From assembly GCA_010015655.1 (NCBI GenBank), contig ML976680.1:232260-296259 (forward strand): a DNA stretch of 64,000 nucleotides, written 5' to 3'. Below are positions 11,147 to 24,000 of the stretch, one piece after another. The notes below the pieces were generated by a model that was given only the letters and a program-made list of their open reading frames with translations, was not told the DNA's origin and did no database searches. The DNA comes from Bimuria novae-zelandiae CBS 107.79. Taxonomy: Eukaryota; Ascomycota; Dothideomycetes; Pleosporales; Didymosphaeriaceae. Numbering within the stretch: the stretch's first letter is position 1; the number at the start of each line of letters is the position of its first letter. Both the position numbers and the translations under genes were made by a program.

Positions 11147-11999
11147 TATTCTAAAATACCTAAGTTAGTTCTATTACTTAGTATTTAGTCCTAAGAGCTT
11201 TTAAAGCTACGGTTATCTCTCTAGTTAACCTAAAGGCTATACTTAAAAGATTTACTAAAGATAGCTAATCTAATTAAGAATTAAAGAAAAGCTTAACCTT
11301 AGTACTTAGCGCATTAGATTAGCTAAAAATAAAGATTTTCCTATAAAGTGTAGTAGATAGGAAGGTGACTAAAGAGACACGCAAGCTTAGTTAATTAATT
11401 TACTTAATTTTTATTTAAAAGTAACTAGTTAAGCATAAAAATTAAAACTTAGGAAAAGCTTAAATAACAAAAAAAAAATATTTAAATTAACGCAAAGCTC
11501 TGCCTTTTAAAGAGCCTTATAAGTATTATAGAGGTGTAGTTTTTTTTAGATACCTAGTAAGGTATAGAAGGCGCAGGAGAACCTACACTAATAAGAAGTT
11601 TAAGAAGAATAATTATAGCTTTAAAGAAGTAAGGTAGCTAAGGCTAAAAAGGCTAGCTAGTAGCTAAAGGCTAAATTACTTTAAGAAAAGCGTATTACGA
11701 GGGCTAAGGCTTACGTAGCTTAAGTAAAGAAGAAGGCTAATTAGGTAGCTAAGTAAGCGTAAAAGTAGTAGGCTTGTAGAGCTTAGTGATAATATTAGAA
11801 TTATTTAAAACTAGCTAAAAAGCGTAGTAAAAATACCTTTAGGCTAGCTAGAAAAGCTATTTAGAAAAAAAAAGCCTGCTACTAAAGCTATAAATACTAA
11901 AGCCTTAGGTGCTATATTGCGACCTTAGGATCCTTAGTTACGCAGCGGCCGTAATATTAAAATACTAAGTAGATTTTTATAACTATTATTAATTATTAA

Positions 12000-14900
12000 G
12001 CCTTATAGAGCTCTCTACTAAAAAATCTTATAATAATAGGTATATTAAAATTTAAGAGACTAATAAACTTAGAGTCCTTACTAAGTTTATTTATAATTAT
12101 TATAATATTCGTGCAGCCATTGCTCTTGGGTAAAGTAGTAATAAAGTCTATTATAATATATTTTTATCTTTATTTAGATAGTAGTAAGAGCTTTAGTAGG
12201 TCCTATTTTACTTCTCTTTATAGTTTAGTTCTTTTATAAATATTATAGTTCTTAATATACTGCCTTACTTAGTTACCTATTTTTAGGAAGAAGTAGTCTT
12301 AAGTAAAAATCTTATATATATTTTCTTATCCTAAGTATTCTAAAGCTAGGTAATTATACACGACCGCTATTAGCTTTATCTATAAAAGTTTTAATTCTAG
12401 TACCTATTATCTTAACCTATAGTATAGGTATCCTTAGTTATCTATACTATATTCTAAAATACTAATAGATAACTTCTACCTAGGTTTATACTTCCTAAGC
12501 TTGTTCCTAATATAGGCCTTTATCTTATTATACGCGCTGTCTTTATTACGTTTTACCTCTTACTATATAGTGTTAAAGTCTAGTTTATATTGCTTAGCAG
12601 GGTTATCGCCTCCTTAGAGGGTTAATATAGATAGTTTAGGGTATATTAGATAAGTAAGCACTAGGTCCTTATCTACTTTAGTATAGTTAGGTTTCTTTAT
12701 AGTAGTAGGTGTTTAGGGGATAAAAGACTTTAAGCTATTTCTTTTAGTAGTTTTTTAAAAAAGCGTAAAGTATTTTAACTTTAATTTATTATTTTTACTA
12801 TCCTTTAGTAAGTTTTAGTTTTTTTAAGAGAGGGCGTTTTCACTAGAGTTTACTAACCCTAGTCTATATATAAACGTTATATTAATATAGCTAAATATAT
12901 TTACTTACTAAACGTGTTCTTTATCTAAACTTTATTTAGTAGCGTAATACGTAAGGTTCTTATAATTAGTGTAGACTATAAGGCACTTTATTACTTAATA
13001 TATATAGTCTTATTTATTTACGTATATAATAACTATAAGTATCTCTTTATTATTGATAGCGCAGTTATATTCTACTAGGCTATTCTTTACTAAGAAGTAA
13101 GTTACTAGGCGTAGTATCCTATTATTATTATACTAAGAGAAGTATCCCCTAGTTAACTAGCTAGAGACGTTTACTTTTAGTACTAATTTTTATTTAGGGT
13201 TAAAATAGGCTAGTGCGGAGTCCGTATAAAACGCTATCTTTAGGAAGTTAAATATATACTATTACTTTTATCCCTAAATAAATTCTACTCTACTATTAGT
13301 AAGCTTTATGAAGGGGCTTACTATGTTAGAGAAGTCTTGTATAAATCTTTAATAAAAGTTTATAAAGCTTATAAAGCTCTAGACTTCTTTTACTAAACTT
13401 AGTAGCTTTTATTTTTAAATTATTAAGATTTTATCTAGGTCTATGCTTACACCCTTATTAACTTTTATAATAAATTTAAGGTACTTAGTCTTTTTAATAT
13501 AGAACCTAATTTTTTAAAATCTAAATATAGTCCTATAGCCCCTAACGTCTTAATTATAGTACGTACTTTCTCTTTGTAGTCTTTTTGGCTGCCACTAGAG
13601 AAGATAAGAGTATTATTTATATATACTAAGTAGTATTTATTAAGGTGCTCCCTTAGTACCTAGTTAATATACTACTAGAACGTACTTCGCGCGTTAGCTA
13701 GGCTAAAAGGAACTACTAGCTACTTATAAAGACTAAATTAGATTCTAATATGATCTTTTATTTCTTGCTTTTTGCTATCTAAAGCTTATAGAAGGCTTAA
13801 ATTATATTAAGTTTATTAAACTATATAGCCTTCGTAAGGGGCTAAAGTGTCTTACTAATTAATAGCAAAAAGTACTAGACCTTCTTTAAAATAGCGTTTA
13901 GGGCTTAATAATTAATGTAAAATCGTATTCTTCTACTAAATTTTTTAATAAATAATACTACGACGGTGGCGCTAGACTTACTTACTTTAATAAAGCCTTT
14001 ATTTAAGTATTTAATAAGCTCTTTCTAAAAGACAAGCAACTCTTTACTAGACATATTAAATAGAGGGCTATAGGGGATCTTTAGGGTCTTGCTATCTTTT
14101 TCCACGAGAGGGATAGAAAGATTTACTCTAGGTCTACGGTGTGGAGGGAGCTTATTAGCTTATTCCCTATAAAAGATACGCTATAAGTCCTTAAAAGCTT
14201 TAAGTAGTAATTTTTATAATTTTACCTTTAGCTTGCGGGTTAATGTCTTTTATCTATCTTTTATTAATATAAAAAATACCTTAGCCCTATTTTCTAGGCG
14301 TTAATTACGCTAATTTAGGGTTATAAAGGCTATAGCTAATATTCCTTAAAGCGTTATTAATAGAGTTTTACTTTTTTAGTTACGGCTACAAGTGCCTAAA
14401 CTTCTAATTTAAATTAATTTCTTTACTAAAGCTAGTTTAACTTTATCTTTCTTTATTTAGGTTAGGGCGAGGATTAGATCGTACGACCTATTATTAAGTA
14501 AAACGTATAATTATATTAGTTCTATATAGCTATTAATATTTATTTCTAATTAGACTACTTTGCATACGAAGAGTTACATGCCTTTAGTACTAATAATATT
14601 TTATAAATAGAGTAGGTTCTTACGCTATAAGTACGCATTTATTATAAGTTTTTTTTAATATAAATTTAAAGGTTAAATAACCTAAATTAATTATTATTAA
14701 TGTAAATATAATATTATTAATAAGCGAGTATACTATTACTAGTATTAAGTTAAGTTATAGCTTTTAAAAGTTATTAAAACTTAACTTTTACCCTTTTTTT
14801 TTCTTTTATTATTTAGTGGCGACTATTACTAGGAGGATCTAGTTTTTTTTAAATTAATAAAGGTTATATTAAACTTTTTATTAAAAGATTCTTTAGTAGC

Positions 14901-15879
14901 AGGTATAGTAGCGCGAACTTATACTAGCTTTATTATAAGTAAAAGTTTATACTACATTACGCGATGTCCTGTATCTCTATAATAAAAATTAAAACTATTC
15001 TTTTTATAAGTTTCTATTACCTCGCGCGATACCTACGTAGCTTATTTTTAATTATTACTAGACCTATGTCCTCTACCTCTATCTATTACTTAGTATCTTC
15101 TATCTTGGCTTCGTTGGCTGGACATCTTTCTAGGATTAGCTTAGATAGGTTTCTAATCTATCTTGTCTAGCGCCCTATTCTTGGCAGAAAATTTTAGTAG
15201 CTATAATATATTTTAGAAGAGATTTTCTTTAACCTTATAAACTTTCTTTTAGATCCCTTATACGTCCTAATTATTATCTATATTTATTAGAACTATTTAG
15301 TTCTGTAAGTCTTTATAAAGACTCTAAAGGTATAAGTTTTTTAGAATCTTTTAATTATGCTCTATAGCTTTTATAGTATAGTTATTAAAATTAAAGTTAA
15401 ATTATAAAGCTTCTAGTTCCTTTATTATATTATAAGTAAGTAGTTACGCGCGATTTCTTTCGCTTAGTAGTTATAAAAGTTATAGTCTAATAACTCTTAA
15501 AGGTTAGTTTTAGTGTATCTTAGATAGTAGTCTAGATACGTAATTTCCACTATCGCTACACGTCTTATTAATTAACTAATAATATATTTAGTTATGTTGG
15601 TAAGAGTGGAACCGCATCCGGAAATAGAGGTTTCCTAAGCGGGAAATGGAAGCCCGCTTGGCAGCTCGCCGCTTTTATATGGCCCGTGCGCCGACCACCT
15701 TATATAAAAGTGCGCTGCCCTTGCCGGCCTACCCTCCTGCCTCCATTGTCTCTTTACTCCCAGTACCCCTTTTAATCTTAATTGGTCGCTCGGCCTTGCC
15801 CGTGAGGCATATTTCACCCCTTGGCAATTATGCAACCGCGCACTGCCCGGATGGCTACAGTTCCCCTAATGAACCAACA
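12000..15879 (-). mobile_element. Second Gypsy-type LTR retrotransposon relic, minus strand
   Basis: The internal region is extremely TA-rich with stops in every frame. On the minus strand the reverse transcriptase core is still legible near 13,640-13,590 as YLVYINNTLIFSS. The family has Y-x-D-D there, so both catalytic aspartates (codons 13,617-13,612) have become asparagine, the RIP outcome GAT to AAT. The 5' LTR is at 15,595-15,879. The integrase end lies towards 12,000, but its limit and a matching 3' LTR could not be found. The element abuts pogo element C. Confidence 0.7.
15595..15879 (-). repeat. LTR of the second Gypsy relic
   Basis: The plus strand runs TGTTGGTAAG to GAACCAACA, so the ends form the inversion TGTTGGT/ACCAACA of an LTR. 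It contains TATATAAGG- and TATAAAAG-like boxes in the minus orientation (15,675-15,710) that could serve as its promoter. Composition is GC-rich, in sharp contrast to the RIP-saturated internal region that starts immediately to its left. A short ORF pair inside it is an artefact of this composition. Confidence 0.65.
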
Positions 15880-17270
15880 ATAAGGGTGCTGCGCCGTGTT
15901 TAAGGTAATGCTTAAGTTATCTTCAATGCTCCGCAAGTAGCTTTCTGCTCTTCTGGATTTCGGCCGCTCTAGGTCACTCGCCTTCCCCACGGCTGAGCAG
16001 TGTTTGTGGCACCTACCCTCTACTCTGGCACCGCTGATAGACCGAATCCAGCCATTTCCTCAGCTCCTCCTTTTAGAAGATGCCGCATACCCGCTTATCT
16101 CAGAGATCGTTAACGTGCCACGTTATCAATCACGCAGAAGAAGCGCCTTGCACATTTTAATGCCGTCTGAGCGGGAAGGACCGGGCCTGTGCAATCTTAG
16201 CTGGGCCAGCAATAATATCGTGGAACTGTAAGCCTTAGGAAGATAATTAAACTGGACTAATATTGCTGCAGGGTCAGTTTCACAATAGAGTTAGGTAAGG
16301 CAAGCTCGGCTAGGCTACAACCCGCGGTATAGCTAGGTAGGACGGTACTAGCACGTACTCGCCTAGTCTGCACTCGACACCAATTGGTGGAGTCTGGGTC
16401 CGCTTTACTGCATGCATAACGGCAAGTTGCGTTCTAGCGTCATAAAGTAAGCAGAGGGAACAGCTAGAGCGGCCTCTTAATCAAGCAGGAGCCCGCTTAG
16501 GTGCCAATCTGCCTCCATAATTCAGTCTAATCTTGCCTAGAGCGTAGCGTCAGATGCCTGGATAGAGATATAAGCCCAAGTCTAGGTCTTAGAGATGTTA
16601 ATAAGTGGAGAGCCTTTACTGAGAGCCCCCTAATTAGTGTACAGGCACCGGATCAGACAAAATTATCACCTACAGGCTTATACAATTATTAAGCATTTTC
16701 TGACAAAAAGGAAATAGATCCGCTTCTTACAAAATCTTTTCTAGGAAGCTGGCGCGACCATTCCTTAGTCTTAAGGCGAGTATTAGTGGGATATATGCTT
16801 ACAGCTCTGTCTAACAGCAAAGGCGCTTAATACAAAGGCTGCACTATTACTGTTATTCAGCGGCTGTGTGAGCTCGGACGCGGAAAGCTCCTTAGGCGTT
16901 TTTATGGCCTACTTAAATATCTGCGTTTCCTGCCTCCCTAGAATTTATAGAACTTCTGAACACTAACACTATAATAAAAACACTCCTTAGTACTTTTCCT
17001 GTCCAGCAGCCGCTTTAATTGTACCTTATAGTGGTCCTCTAAAGCAGACCCCTTAAGGACTTCTAACAAGAGCAAAGCCCTTTCTAGTAACAATAAGTAA
17101 GTACCCTAATTCAATAATATCCTGGGTATTAAGCCTAATTTAAATAGTGCAAGGGGTGGTGGAGACAAACTTACACACACAGCGTATAGTATTAAAGTTA
17201 TTAATTTAACATGCTTATATAGGTATTCTTATAGCCAACGTAATGTTGGTTTTCTCCCTGTATTACAAGA
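15880..17270. other. No recognisable gene; moderately decayed DNA
   Basis: This stretch has intermediate base composition and frequent stops in all frames. A 75-codon plus-strand ORF at 16,004-16,231 has no recognisable domain. No terminal repeats or LTR termini were found. It may be the degraded promoter and 5' part of the chromodomain locus that follows, or an old unidentified repeat. Confidence 0.4.
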
Positions 17271-17279
17271 CAGTTAATA

Positions 17280-18935
17280 GAGATGTAGCTTACAGCGAAG
17301 CCGACTATAAAATCAGCAACAGTGGAAGAGAAAGCAACGAGTTTAGCAGTTAGTTAAATTAATCACACCAGATAACTAACTCGCGCATAGATAGTACATT
17401 TAATAATAAAACCAGCGACAATAGCGACCGCGCTAATAGAGATGACTAGAGTGGTGTCAGTGAATATAATAATAATTAGTCCCTCTCTTACTAAGAGGAA
17501 AGTGTTAACTCTAAGCAAAACAAACATGCTAGGGAGATCCTATTTAGAACGCTTAAGACCCTAAACCAAGATTATACTGCGGAGCGCAATAGCTAAGGTA
17601 AGTGGCTGCTTGAATTGGTGTACTTATCTGTGCTATGTCTAATATTGCATAGATATTCTATCCAGCATTGACGATTATTGGGTGCATTGAATAGCCGACA
17701 ACAGTGAGGAGGGCGAGTACCTTTCACAAAGGGCAGACCTTAGCGCACAAAATATGTTAGGCGATCTTGCACCGATATTGGACAAAAGTGAAGTTATCAA
17801 CTTGACGGATCTAGGTAAGCATAACTCTAGCATAAGGCAGAGATAATAGAACTAATATGGACGTGTCTAGTGTAGGCGATGAAAGTGATGATAATAATAA
17901 AGGTGAAAGGGAGCGCAAATGCCCCTTGTCAAGATCAAGGAGCAGCAGCGTTCTGCAAGATACTCCCTGTTCCGCACAGCCTGCAGCCACTTAAAGCCCG
18001 ACACTCTCGCCTTTAAGCAGCAACATCCAGGCGGGAGATGCTGTACCTTATAGTGATCTATTGTTTATAGCAGATGCCGGCATATCCTCTAGCGACTAGC
18101 TACTCCAAAAGGCTAGCACTTATGCCATTCAGGGTCTGATGGTCAAACCGCGGCAGTTGCAGAGATCTGAGCCAACAAGTGATTAAGGTAAGCGCCTAGA
18201 ATCTGTAAATGCGTTTGCTATGCTTAACAGTAGCAAGGCAATTATTCACTGTTTAGAGGCGTAAATAATAAAGGAAATAATCAATGTCACAGCAATAACA
18301 ATAGTGATTACAGGCTCGACCGGAGGATGAGCATCCCGCGGCTAGTTTAAAAACGGAAACGCGATGCTTCGGTCAGTGCTGTAGGCCGCAAGCGGCACAG
18401 TTGCACATTGAGCAAAAAATCGAAGCAGAGACCTACAAAGGCTGCGCACGCTCCAGAACAGCAACCTCAATGTCTTTCCCACTGTCCTCTGCAACCTACT
18501 TTAAAAGTACGGCTATGCGTGTATAATGAGGTGCAGTGTAGTGATAACTCTGGCACCAAGAGTTGCAGCAATAGGGCAAGAACTGATAAGAACAACAGCT
18601 GTGTCAACTCTAAGGAGTTGCAGAGCACAGATTAATTGGTGCTCAACCAGGGAAGTGCAAGTGACAATACTGAATACAAGGTAGAGCGGATCCTGGCAGT
18701 CCGTCTGTGTCGAGGGAATCTGAAGTATCAGGTCCAATAGATTGGATATGAGGCTGATCCGGAATAGTACAATGCATCTAACTTGGAGAACAACCCACTC
18801 AAGCTCTGTAAGTTCTACAAGGCCAATCTTTCCTTGCCATGTCCTCTGAGAAGGCTTGATCATTGGGAACGGTGTTGCGAAGAAGACAGGGACGCAGATG
18901 ATTTCTCAGATAATAACAGGCCCTTAAATACTGCA
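17280..18935 (+). pseudogene. Chromodomain protein, degraded
   Basis: Read on the plus strand, several open blocks are joined by plausible short introns. One is at 18,186-18,229, beginning GTAAGC and ending AACAG. The last block, from 18,408, carries a chromodomain at about 18,675-18,818 (YKVERILAVRLCRGNLKYQV, then IGYEADPE, then YNASNLENNP), followed by a conserved tail, LRRLDHWERCCEEDRDADD. Two tryptophans expected in the chromo fold are TAG stops (18,738 and 18,765), TGG to TAG transitions as RIP makes. Other TAA/TAG stops lie upstream. Chromodomains bind methylated histone tails. The gene product's role is unknown and the copy is dead. Upstream blocks are Ser/Asp/Asn-rich and unrecognised. 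Confidence 0.6.
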
Positions 18936-19442
18936 CATGGGGGACGTAAGGCTTTCAGATCAGGCCAAGCAGCGATTTGAGCTTTTTAGAGTAGCGGAGT
19001 GTTGGCACTATTTATATTAATACATAGACTAAGTTCACTTACATCGTCTCTAATCAAAAACGTTATCTTGATTAGTATAGCGTCACAAAGTGTGACCTTA
19101 TCTGCAGGAGCTGTGACGGTGCTGGGCAGAGGACAAGAGATGCGGAGAATCATTTCAACAACAATCGTCCCGCTCGGCTCGGGGACTAACAGCACGATGC
19201 GGAACACTATGACAACAGCCGCTATCGCCAGCTGTATTATTATGGTCCAATAGGCGCTTGCGGCCTTTCAACATCGTCCACGTCTGGGAAGAGGTGCAGA
19301 TTCATGCATAATTGACAGCTCGGGTTGTCCTAACTGCTGGGTCGAACAAGAAGATCTACTTATTAAGCCTTCATCCCAACAAGGTCCACAAGGTTATTGG
19401 CATTAGCAGACTGTAATTAGTTGTACCTCTCTTTGACGGCAC

Positions 19443-19715
19443 ATGGCTGCAGAATCTCAGCAAGATGTTAGCTCTGACGTCACTTCTATCTATAAGACAC
19501 CTAAGGCCAAAGTTGCGACTCCTCCTTCCGAGATCGTTGAGCAGTACAAACCACAAGGTCAATAGACATTACACCGCCTCGCCTCGCCTTACGATTTCTT
19601 ATGCCTCCAGTGCAACAGGCGGAAGAAAGCAAAGCTTGTAGCTATACGTCATAACCAGTGGGACAATCTTTGTTGTAACGCCTGTTACGGTCTGATGCTA
19701 TCAAAGGGAGAGTGA
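19443..19715 (+). pseudogene. GATA-like zinc-finger coding remnant
   Basis: From ATG 19,443 the plus strand reads MAAESQQDVSSDVTSIYKTP and then, after one TAG at about 19,563 (CAA or TGG expected), a C-x2-C ... C-x2-C finger: FLCLQCNRRKKAK, a W-D-N-L turn, and CCNACYGLMLSKG. The spacing and the L-C-x-N-A-C ending resemble GATA-type zinc fingers. The block ends at GA|GTGAGT, which looks like a splice donor, so another exon may have followed. It could be the 3' part of the chromodomain locus 500 bp upstream or a separate gene. No known gene name can be given. Confidence 0.5.
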
Positions 19716-21015
19716 GTTCCGTGGTTAAGGACCCTAAACCGCACTAAGTCTTTTCAAATTAACATCAAAAGTCCAACACCAACAATGTTCCTAACCGCCC
19801 TCGGCTTACTTTGGAACAGAGAAGTCTTTTTCCATTCCTTTAGACGGTTATATACATCCTCTTCAAGCGAAGTTATACAACAATAGATTCTAGCCATAAT
19901 TTGGATATGACCTTGCGTCTTGTTTCCTTCCTTCGTATTTCCATCGGCTCCTAATGAACGAAGATACCAGTGACATAGGTTTCATATCGGCAAGGGTGTA
20001 TCAATCGCTTTTCTAGAGCGGAGATAGGATAGATCTGCGATACGTAGGCCGGACTAGAGAGTGAATTAGCTAGGTCTTAGGGACTAAAGGACGGTTCAGG
20101 CGTAACTGATAACAGTGTTTGGAATTTAGACTTCAATCACAATAGCAACTCCCTGAATTCGACCTCTACGTAATTAGTATAGCCTTTTGGAATGCGCTGG
20201 ACCGTGATTCAAGAAGAAAGCCCTGCACGTGATTGCGGGTTCCCGTTCAGGACCCTAGCAAGACTCTATTCTGGGATTTACCAAGCTCCCGGTTCCCGAT
20301 TATAGACCCTAATTTATGTCCATAATGCGGTCCCCTTTTCTAAATTCGCCCGCTTGCTGAGCGTACCACTCAAGGTATCTATTTTGGTAGCGTTGAGGGG
20401 GGTTCGTTGGGGCTCCGCCGCGGGGAGACATTGTTGAAGCGATTAGGCGGTCGATTGCAAGTTATTCGGCACGTATTGTGATCGAGGAAGGCATGTAGCA
20501 GGATGTGCTCGCTGAGCGTTTCAGCTCGACATATTATGGACTGCATTAAGAGGGAACCTGCCATTATATCTGCTAAAGGGAATATAGGACGGGACGAACG
20601 ATTGACTCGGCGACAATGGAGTACCATCGCCATTAACGCGATAAACTGTAAACCTTATCACAGTCGCATGACGAGGAAAAGCTAGTTTTCCTGTCCACCT
20701 TGCCATCTATCAAGGGACCGTAACCGGGAACGGGAAACGGCAGCCATGTTTAACTGGGGTATATTAGCACCACACTTAGCCGACTACCAGGTTTCACTGC
20801 ATAAAGACTCTCGCAATCCCTTGCTAGCAAGGTCCGCGAGCTTCTCGTCGCATCATTCTGCATATGGGTGGTCAACACTATAATATTGCCTCGTACAAAT
20901 AAGAGTTTAGATGTCATAATTATCACAGCTATCATCCAAACTGCATTCATTGTCGCAAACGCTGTAGGCTGCGGTCTCTCAGTGCAAACACTTATGGGAT
21001 TGTCCCTCCGCCTCG
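19716..21015. other. Intergenic, no gene recognised
   Basis: Short ORFs occur on both strands at 20,379-20,706, but none carries a domain, a signal peptide or an intron pattern. The segment lies downstream of the NLR gene's stop codon at 21,016-21,018 and probably includes its 3' untranslated region. Confidence 0.5.
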
Positions 21016-24000
21016 CTAAGCTTTGCGTAACGAACACTTTTCTTTTAGCAGCTCAGCTATATCTTCATGTCCTTCCGCTGCCGCCAGCTTCAGCAGCATT
21101 GGTATACCATTATCCTCTTCATCAAGATTGGCCTTGTTAGTACTAAGCAGCAGCTTAACTATACCTTCAAATCCTTGATACACCGCTAAGAACAGCGGCG
21201 TCCATCCATTCTTCTCCTTCGCATTGGGGTCAACCCTNNNNNNNNNNNNNNNNNNNNNNNNNNNNNNNNNNNNNNNNNNNNNNNNNNNNNNNNNNNNNNN
21301 NNNNNNNNNNNNNNNNNNNNNNNNNNNNNNNNNNNNNNNNNNNNNNNNNNNNNNNNNNNNNNNNNNNNNNNNNNNNNNNNNNNNNNNNNNNNNNNNNNNN
21401 NNNNNNNNNNNNNNNNNNNNNNCAGCGGCGTAAATCCATTCTTATCCTTCGCATTGGGGTCAACCCTATCCGTGCTAAGCAGCACCTCCACCATATCTTT
21501 AGATCCTTTTTGTACTGCCCATATCAGCGGCGTAAATCCATTATTGTCCTTCGTATTAGGGTCAACCCTATTAGTGCTGAGCAGCAGCTGAATTGCACCC
21601 TCATCTTCCATTTGCACCTCCCATATCAGCGGCGTCTGTCCCGTGTCATCCCTTGCATTAGGGTCGAACTTATCAGTGCTAAGCAGCAGCTGAACTGTAT
21701 CTTCTTGACCTTCCAAAGTTGCTGTAAACAGAGCCGCGGAGTAATCAGAAACTCCAACCTTGTTGAGGCCAAGCAGTAGGTCCACTATGTCATTTTGTCC
21801 GGATTCTGCCGCGTAAATCAGCGGCGTCCATCCGTCCTTATCCTTCATGTTAGGGTCGGCATTATTAGTGCTCAACAGTAGCTGCTCAACCGTATCTTTG
21901 TGTCCGTTCCGTGCCGCCCATACCAGTGGTGTCCATCCACCATCATCCCCAACGTTAGGATAGACCCTGTTAGTACTGAGCAGTAGCTGCTTAACTGTAT
22001 TCTCATGACCGTTCAGCGCTGCCCATATCAGTGGCGTCCGTCCCTCGTTATCCCTTGCATTGGGGTTGACCTCAGCAATTCTAAGCAGCAGCATAACTGC
22101 GTCTTCATGTCCGTTCCGTGCCGCCCACATCAGCGGCGTCAGACCATCACTATCTCTCGCGTCGGCAAGCGTTAGCTTCTCTCCCTGATCCGATGGAAGA
22201 AGCTGTTCGCATAGATACGATAGCCCGAATGAGACCGCTAGATGCAGACCTGTCACATTCTTCGGAATATCTTGACTGTACCGATCCCATTTGCTCTTTT
22301 TGAGGGCTATTGTATGAGCTTGAGTGGCAGACGCAATCAATTCGGTATTTTGAAGCAGAACCATCGCCGGTCCACATATCCTTTCCTGTACAGCGGCCAC
22401 ATGTTGTCCCCAATACTGAGCACAGTAGTCCAGAAACTCGTGTTGCTCAAGTCTGCTTTCGAACTCCACGTCGCTTGTGCAGCTACCAGTGGTAAAGGTA
22501 TTGAAGCAGAGGTAGGTAAGGCATGTAGACGCAATATGATACTGAATGTCATGGATCCACTTCTCTTGAATGCTCACTAAGTAGTTTTGGGTAGTGTAGT
22601 GCACAAGGCGGACAATCTGGCTCTCCTCGTCAATTGTAACAAGGCCAGCACACACAGATACTAGGTCTTTGATATCAGGAATATTGTCCAAGTCAAGTTC
22701 CTTATCGGTTGTTCGTGTTGCTAACGCATGGCAGAGCTCTGTAGTAGTCAAAGGTCTCTGTGCATACAAGATCCACGCAAGTACGTTCTTCGCTGATATG
22801 CGGTCGTCCTCTGGTTGGCTGTCGATTCTGACAATCGCCTCGCTATAAGCGTCGTTAAGCGCTTCAGGGCCTTTAGACAGGTTGTCCAGCGTAGAGATAA
22901 TGTTGGCCTTGGTTCTTTTACCGACGAGCGACTTAAGGTGCAGATAAGCAAGAAGAAACCTTACACGCTCGTTAGTTGACAACACCCTAGATATGTATGC
23001 AAACGACTTACATGCCATCCACTGCTTCTACGATCTTATTCTGAACAAGCTCTTGAAGATCTCCATCACGTTGGACACATTTGGCAAGCTGCTTCACCTT
23101 ACCGCCCACATATTGTCTTACGTCTGCGTTACTTGCGCGCACCTCTAGTTGGGGAATTCTCTTGAATTCGTCTGCTATGTCGGGGATATCTCGTGACGTG
23201 ACCATCAAACGAAGGTCTGTTTGCTCTCCAAAATCGCGACAGAATTTTAGCAGCTGACTTCGAGTACCGTCTTGGTCAGTACACTCATCTAAAGCGTCTA
23301 TAACCACGTACACCTTGGAGAAGTGTGTAAGCACAGGTTTCAAGGTCCTCAGCGTTTCACTGAGCGATAGCCTTGTCCCTCGTACTTTATGGCTATTATA
23401 TAGACTCGACAAGGGCTGCGCGATCGACGGCCGGTCCTGGACAAGCTGCTTAAGTATAGCTGCGAGCAGATCAGGGGCATTTTGATCTGCTTGCCTTTTG
23501 TAGCTGCAATACAGATACGCAACACCCACGTCGGGAGACTCCATATTGTTGTGGAGATAATCCACCGCAATTGCTGCTATCATTGTCTTCCCAGCGCCAG
23601 GGATGCCATGACAGAACAACGTCTTGCTTGGACCTTGGAGCCATTCATTAAACTCAGGGGAGTTTAGAAACCACAGGCCTGTATCTGCTTGTACAAGGGC
23701 AAGGAAGTCGGCTTGCTGAGCTGGGAAGTCAGCCGAAGATAGCCAGTTCATAATCAGGTGGTGCCTTTGACGGTCGATATCGTGTTGTATGGCGCCCACT
23801 CCCTCTCCAATAATATTGTTGTCCTCCTGTAGGGAGCTAACACGGCTTTCGATGGCTCTGGATAGTTCACTGCAACTGTGAGCAATGTTAAATTCTTAAG
23901 TCCATAAGAATACATACAAGTGGTCCATTCCCAAGGCCATCTGGACAAACGACTTGAGCCGTTCCATCCCCAATAAGATGCGTTCAGCATCATCCTTGAT

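Larger units (their letters stand above)
9791..11990 (+). mobile_element. Pogo/Fot-like DNA transposon C (plus), carries a solo LTR
   Basis: The transposase begins at ATG 9,879 and its relic ends near 11,975 with a segment matching the C-terminus of the copy at 27-29 kb (the CGCAGCGGCCG region). The first ~750 nt are clean. From about 10,600 onward the sequence becomes TA-rich and stop-filled. The 5' terminus (9,795-9,835) has iterons of the CAGTCAGTGCGCAAC type, related to element A but not to B. The 3' terminus cannot be found and is probably lost where the second Gypsy element begins. A 215-bp LTR interrupts the coding relic at 10,932-11,146. Confidence 0.75.

Noticed and set aside
15646..15903. 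Overlapping ORFs in a GC-rich patch as a small gene
   Set aside because: The patch is an LTR with TGTTGGT/ACCAACA ends. Both strands are open only because of base composition.
20379..20706. Three overlapping 60-84 codon ORFs downstream of the NLR gene
   Set aside because: No motifs, and equally open on both strands.
21224..21463. ORFs running through the N block on both strands
   Set aside because: They consist almost entirely of unknown residues and exist only because N does not encode stops.
22118..22580. Several ORFs of 60-112 codons overlapping the ankyrin region
   Set aside because: Shadows of the minus-strand NLR frame. None has domain sequence or splice context.
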